The notes beneath the pieces are model-generated. The model did no database searches, was not told the DNA's origin, and saw only the letters and a list, made by a program, of their open reading frames with translations. From Aeromicrobium sp. Root495 (lineage in GTDB: Bacteria > Actinomycetota > Actinomycetes > Propionibacteriales > Nocardioidaceae), in the NCBI RefSeq assembly GCF_001426755.1, contig NZ_LMFJ01000001.1, positions 2,186,601 to 2,250,600 on the forward strand: 64,000 nucleotides of DNA, in the 5' to 3' direction. A program made the position numbers and the translations under genes. Below are positions 60,895 to 64,000 of this stretch, in pieces (positions within the stretch are counted from its first letter, which is position 1; every line of letters begins with the position of its first letter).

Positions 60895-61197
60895 TTACTC
60901 GCTGACCGTGACGCGGGGGTCGAACGCGACGTAGCCGCTGTAGTCGGTGCCGACGCGCTCGAACGACGACGGGATGGGCTCGGGGTACGACCAGCCGCCG
61001 TCCTCCAGGACGTCGTCGCCGGACCCGACGGTCCAGTACTGGGCGTCGCCCTTCCACGGGCAGTGGTACGCCGTGGGGCTGGGCGCGAACTGACCCTCGG
61101 CGAGGCTGGCCGGCGGGAAGTACCAGTTCCCCTCGATGCGGACGAGCTCGTCCTGGGGTGCCTCGGCGAGGACGGTGTCCTGGTAGATGGCCTTCAT
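60895..61197 (-). CDS. DUF427 family protein
   Basis: 100 residues from ATG 61197, overlapping the plsC-like stop (ATGA). It matches DUF427: [26 protein letters not shown] and a final [11 protein letters not shown]. The fold is small and beta-rich. YHCPWKG is the best-conserved motif, with Cys and Trp potentially at a binding site. Function unknown. It is 17 bases upstream of tsaD and probably co-transcribed. Confidence 0.87.
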   Translation of the reverse strand: MKAIYQDTVLAEAPQDELVRIEGNWYFPPASLAEGQFAPSPTAYHCPWKGDAQYWTVGSGDDVLEDGGWSYPEPIPSSFERVGTDYSGYVAFDPRVTVSE

Positions 61198-61961
61198 GCT
61201 GCTCCTCCTTCTCGGGCGGCGCGTCGGGCGGCCTTGGCGGCCTTCTCCTCCGCGTCGAGTCGGTCGGCCTCCTCGGGAGTGGGAGCGGTGCCCCCGTAGC
61301 GGGCCGGAGCCCACCACTGCCCCTCCGGGCTGACCGGGTACTCGGTGATGGCCTTGTCGAGCAGGGCGCTCATGGCCTTCTTGAGCTCCAGCGTCTCGGC
61401 GACGGGGTCCTCGCCCGTGACCTGGAGCGGCTTGCCGACGTGGAGCGCGATCGTCTTGCCGCGACCCCAGATGTCGGACTCGTGGTCCTTGGTCTTCAGC
61501 AGCTGCGTGCCCCACGTGACCATGGGGATGAGCGGGACGCCCGCCTCCGCGGCCATGCGCACGGCACCCGTCTTGAGCTCCTTGATCTCGAAGGAGCGGC
61601 TGATCGTGGCCTCGGGGAAGATGCCCACCACCTCGCCGGAGCGCGCGTACTCCACGGCCCGGTGGTACGACGCCTCGCCGTTGTCACGGTCCACCTCGAT
61701 GTGGTGGAACGAGCGCATGAGCGGGCCGCCGACGGCGTGGTCGAAGGCTTCCTTCTTGGCCATGAACCGCACGAGCCGCTTGCTGGGCTGCGTGGCCAGG
61801 CCGTCGAAGACGAAGTCGACGTAACCGATGTGGTTGGCGGCCAGGATGGCTCCGCCCTCGCGCGGGATGTTCTCCGTCCCGGACATCTGGAACTTCATGC
61901 CCAGCGCCCGGAAGAGCGTCTTGGCCGTGACGATGATGGTCGGGTACGTGTAGTCGCGCAT
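61194..61961 (-). CDS. 1-acyl-glycerol-3-phosphate acyltransferase family (PlsC)
   Basis: 255 residues. The acyltransferase motifs are [13 protein letters not shown], a HX4D box with residues N-H-I-G-Y-V-D, and [11 protein letters not shown] as the FPEGT equivalent. The lysine- and alanine-rich tail ([15 protein letters not shown]) is common in actinobacterial members. It should acylate lysophosphatidic acid or a related acceptor at the inner membrane face. Its position in the tsa operon is unusual and may be incidental. Confidence 0.88.
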   Translation of the reverse strand: MRDYTYPTIIVTAKTLFRALGMKFQMSGTENIPREGGAILAANHIGYVDFVFDGLATQPSKRLVRFMAKKEAFDHAVGGPLMRSFHHIEVDRDNGEASYHRAVEYARSGEVVGIFPEATISRSFEIKELKTGAVRMAAEAGVPLIPMVTWGTQLLKTKDHESDIWGRGKTIALHVGKPLQVTGEDPVAETLELKKAMSALLDKAITEYPVSPEGQWWAPARYGGTAPTPEEADRLDAEEKAAKAARRAAREGGAA

Positions 61962-62026
61962 GTCGGCAGCGTAGTGGACGGGTGTGCACTGGAGTGGGGA
62001 ACGAGTCCCCGCCGGAGCACCGACCG

Positions 62027-62428
62027 CTACTCGTCCTCGATGACGTGGATGGCGGCCTCCTCGGCGCTGGCGCCTGCACCGTCGATGCCGACGTCGTCGC
62101 CCACGAGGTCCTTCTCGGTGTCCTCGCCCAGGCCCTGGTCGGGATCCACCAGACGACCGGCGCGCTCACCACCGACCTCGTCGTCGAGGTCGCCCACGTT
62201 GCCCTCGAGCTCCTCGTCGGCGTACGGGTCGACGTCGGGCTCCTCCTGGGCGACGCGCTGCTCGAGGGTCTCGCCCTCGCGCTCCTCGTCGATCGTGGTC
62301 CCGAAGCCCTCGCCCGGTCCGTAGTTCTCGGCCGGCGAGTAGCCCTCGTCGAGGACGTCGTCGACGCCGCGGTCGACGAGCGTGTCCTGGGGCTGCTTCT
62401 GGTCGCTCTCGATGGGGTGATCCGTCAT
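62027..62428 (-). CDS. DUF5709 acidic protein
   Basis: 133 residues, extremely acidic (about a third Asp and Glu), starting DQKQPQDTLVDRGVDDVLDEGYSPAENYG. DDVLDEGYSP is the mark of the actinobacterial DUF5709 family. It has little hydrophobic core and is likely largely disordered. Function unknown. It overlaps the membrane-protein gene upstream by 4 bases. Confidence 0.87.
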   Translation of the reverse strand: MTDHPIESDQKQPQDTLVDRGVDDVLDEGYSPAENYGPGEGFGTTIDEEREGETLEQRVAQEEPDVDPYADEELEGNVGDLDDEVGGERAGRLVDPDQGLGEDTEKDLVGDDVGIDGAGASAEEAAIHVIEDE

Positions 62429-62907
62429 GGCTCCAGCGTGTCACGCCGACGCCGACTCGCAACCACGGCGACGACCAGCACCACGGCCACGGTCAGGACG
62501 AGCAGCACGACGGCCTCGGTGTGGTCGGCCCCCGCACTCGTGGCGGCCGCGACGACGCCGGCACCGAGGGACGTCCAGATCGTGGCCCAGATGGCGGCGC
62601 CGGGCACCAGACCCATCGCGTAGCGGACCCAGCCCATCCGCGCCAGGCCCGCGGCGAGGTTGACGACCGTCTGCGCGCCGACCGTGAGGAAGCTCAGCGT
62701 GACCACGGGAGGGCCCCACTGCTCGACCCGCTCCATCGCGCGCCGGACGCGGGGCGCGGACGCCCGCCCCTCGGCGTCGCGCCTGCGCAGGGCGCCTGCG
62801 GCGATGGCCCGACCGATCCCCCACGTGGCGCCGGCCCGCAGCAGCACGATGACGAACAGCGTCAGCCAGGCCCACGCCCAGGGCCAGGACCGGATCTCCT
62901 CGATCAT
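62425..62907 (-). CDS. DedA/VTT-like membrane protein
   Basis: 160 residues from ATG 62907. Four to five hydrophobic segments and the stretch GPPVVTLSFLTVGAQTVVNLAAGLARMG are reminiscent of the DedA/VTT core (GxxxxxxxxRFxPGxRxxxxxxAG), where the arginine and proline are replaced. The family takes part in lipid scrambling or membrane homeostasis. It is coupled on both sides (ATGA overlaps), between rimI and DUF5709. Confidence 0.75.
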   Translation of the reverse strand: MIEEIRSWPWAWAWLTLFVIVLLRAGATWGIGRAIAAGALRRRDAEGRASAPRVRRAMERVEQWGPPVVTLSFLTVGAQTVVNLAAGLARMGWVRYAMGLVPGAAIWATIWTSLGAGVVAAATSAGADHTEAVVLLVLTVAVVLVVAVVASRRRRDTLEP

Positions 62908-63350
62908 CGTTCGTCCTCCGCGACGAGCGACCTCTCCAGCACGAGGGCGTCGGAGCCGTCGCGGTAGTAGCGCTTCCTGCGGCTGATGGCCCCGTATCCC
63001 GCCGCGCGGTAGAGGCCGATCGCCGCCTCGTTGTCCGCGGCCACCTCCAGCAGGACGCGCTCTGCACCCGCGGCCGCTGCCCGATCGTGCGCGGCGTCGA
63101 GCAGCGCGGCCGCGCGGCCTCCGCGTCGGGCGCGTGGGAGGACCGCCACACGCAGGAGGTCCGCGACGTCTGCCACGACGCTCACGTCGACGTAGCCCAC
63201 GACCTCGCCGTCCAGCTCGCTCACGAGCAGCACGCGTCCCGCGCGCAGCTCGTCCTCGACGAGCGTCCTGCTCCAGGCCTCGGAACCGAAGCACACTGCC
63301 TCGATGCCGGTCACGGCGTCCACGTCACGGCCCTCGGCCGGGCGGTTCAT
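62904..63350 (-). CDS. rimI: Ribosomal protein S18-alanine N-acetyltransferase RimI
   Basis: 148 residues from ATG 63350. GNAT: VLPRARRGGRAAALLDAAHD is the acetyl-CoA loop and VAADNEAAIGLYRAAGYG the catalytic helix. RimI commonly sits between tsaB and tsaD in actinobacteria, as here, which is the main reason for the name. It probably acetylates the N terminus of S18. ATGA overlap with tsaB. Confidence 0.92.
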   Translation of the reverse strand: MNRPAEGRDVDAVTGIEAVCFGSEAWSRTLVEDELRAGRVLLVSELDGEVVGYVDVSVVADVADLLRVAVLPRARRGGRAAALLDAAHDRAAAAGAERVLLEVAADNEAAIGLYRAAGYGAISRRKRYYRDGSDALVLERSLVAEDER

Positions 63351-63973
63351 GCGCGCTTGACGGCGCCGGGCTCGACCGCGTCGGGGCGGCGCAGGTACAG
63401 CGGCTCGAGCGGCAGCTCCTCCACCGTGCCGGCCACGACCGCGCGGGCCAGGTCGGCGGCCTCCGCGTCCAGCGGGCCACCCCCGTCGACCAGGAGGTCG
63501 GGGTACAGCGCTGCGCCGCGTCCCACGACGGGGAGACCCGGGTGACGTTCGGCGAGCGTGGCGGGCCGGTCGACGTGGGGACCGTCGACGCGGCGTGCAT
63601 CGACGTACCGGGCCCAGTAGACCTCCTTGCGCCGGGCGTCGATGGCCACCAGCACCTCGCCCGTCGTGCCGACGGCCAGCGCGTCGAGCGAGCACACGCC
63701 GTGCGTCGTGAGCCCGAGGGTCTGGGCGAGCGTGAGTGCCGTGACCACGCCGACCCGCAGTCCCGTGTACGGGCCCGGGCCCACCCCGACGGCGACGTCG
63801 GTGAGGTCTGCGGCGGTCACACCGGCCTCGGCAAGGACGTCGCGGATGGCCGGGGCCAGGAGCTCGCCGTGCGCCATGGTGCCCACACCGCTCGCGGTGG
63901 CCACGACGTCGTGGCCGTCGTGGAGCGCGACGCTGACCGCGGGACCGGCGGTGTCGAGGGCGAGCAGGAGCAC
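63347..63973 (-). CDS. tsaB: tRNA threonylcarbamoyladenosine biosynthesis protein TsaB
   Basis: 208 residues from GTG 63973. The ASKHA N-terminal LLLALDTAGPAVSVAL and VGVGPGPYTGLRVGV are the two diagnostic motifs. It dimerises with TsaD and helps form t6A37 in tRNA. First gene in this operon within the window; its upstream part (tsaE in many genomes) lies outside. Confidence 0.96.
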   Translation of the reverse strand: MLLLALDTAGPAVSVALHDGHDVVATASGVGTMAHGELLAPAIRDVLAEAGVTAADLTDVAVGVGPGPYTGLRVGVVTALTLAQTLGLTTHGVCSLDALAVGTTGEVLVAIDARRKEVYWARYVDARRVDGPHVDRPATLAERHPGLPVVGRGAALYPDLLVDGGGPLDAEAADLARAVVAGTVEELPLEPLYLRRPDAVEPGAVKRA

Positions 63974-64000
63974 GCCCCGAGCCTAGGACACCCTCCCCCA

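Overview
The window is about 70% GC, densely packed and rich in GTG starts. It encodes an actinobacterial gene set: GuaB3 beside GuaB, a His-tailed GroEL1 with GroES under double CIRCE control, furA-katG, monomeric isocitrate dehydrogenase, a DUF222/13E12 HNH protein, ferredoxin-fused FprB and DUF5709. A Nocardioidaceae-like organism (Aeromicrobium or Nocardioides type) is my inference; no rRNA is present to confirm it. I see no tRNA, rRNA, CRISPR array, transposase or prophage, and no gene-free stretch longer than 300 bases.

Layout. 1-5.3 kb: a BmpA-type nucleoside ABC transporter (lipoprotein, double ATPase, two permeases, the last cut by the window edge) behind an M20 amidohydrolase. 5.4-7.6 kb: SRPBCC protein and a MarR/MFS pair. 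7.6-12.1 kb: sdhCAB with a divergent LysR regulator. 12.2-17.7 kb: lipoprotein, trpS with a 2H phosphoesterase, then galK-pheA-GNAT. 17.7-24.6 kb: PadR/MFS efflux pair with a clear operator, purU, and a sulfate ABC importer operon. 24.6-36.2 kb: membrane protein, MFS, DUF222 HNH nuclease, winged-helix protein, icd-GNAT, and a signalling group (lipoprotein, regulator with two LuxR-type HTH domains, collagen-like exported protein, class III nucleotidyl cyclase).

36.2-64 kb: the backbone choD - guaB3 - guaB - groEL1 - groES - tsaD - rimI - tsaB follows the order I recall from Mycobacterium tuberculosis (choD, guaB3, guaB2 ... groEL1, groES, gcp, rimI, tsaB). It is interrupted by accessory inserts: an aldehyde dehydrogenase with efeB-efeO; an iron-siderophore binding protein, RNB protein, ferredoxin-reductase FprB and AurF-like diiron oxygenase; a methyltransferase, pxpBC and furA-katG; and a membrane/lipid group inside the tsa operon.

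The most interesting non-coding signals are: (1) two copies of a nested inverted-repeat element, each touching the stop codon of a minus-strand gene (sdhB and tsaD) and sharing the outer arm CGGTTYACCACGGGG around unrelated inner hairpins; (2) an almost identical 15-nt operator, CATACTCRCAGTATG, in front of both the aldehyde dehydrogenase/choD pair and the diiron oxygenase/FprB pair, suggesting one unseen regulator for two redox modules; (3) strong dyads at padR, the sulfate operon, luxR, furA-katG and guaB, and a near-consensus iron box at the siderophore-binding protein.
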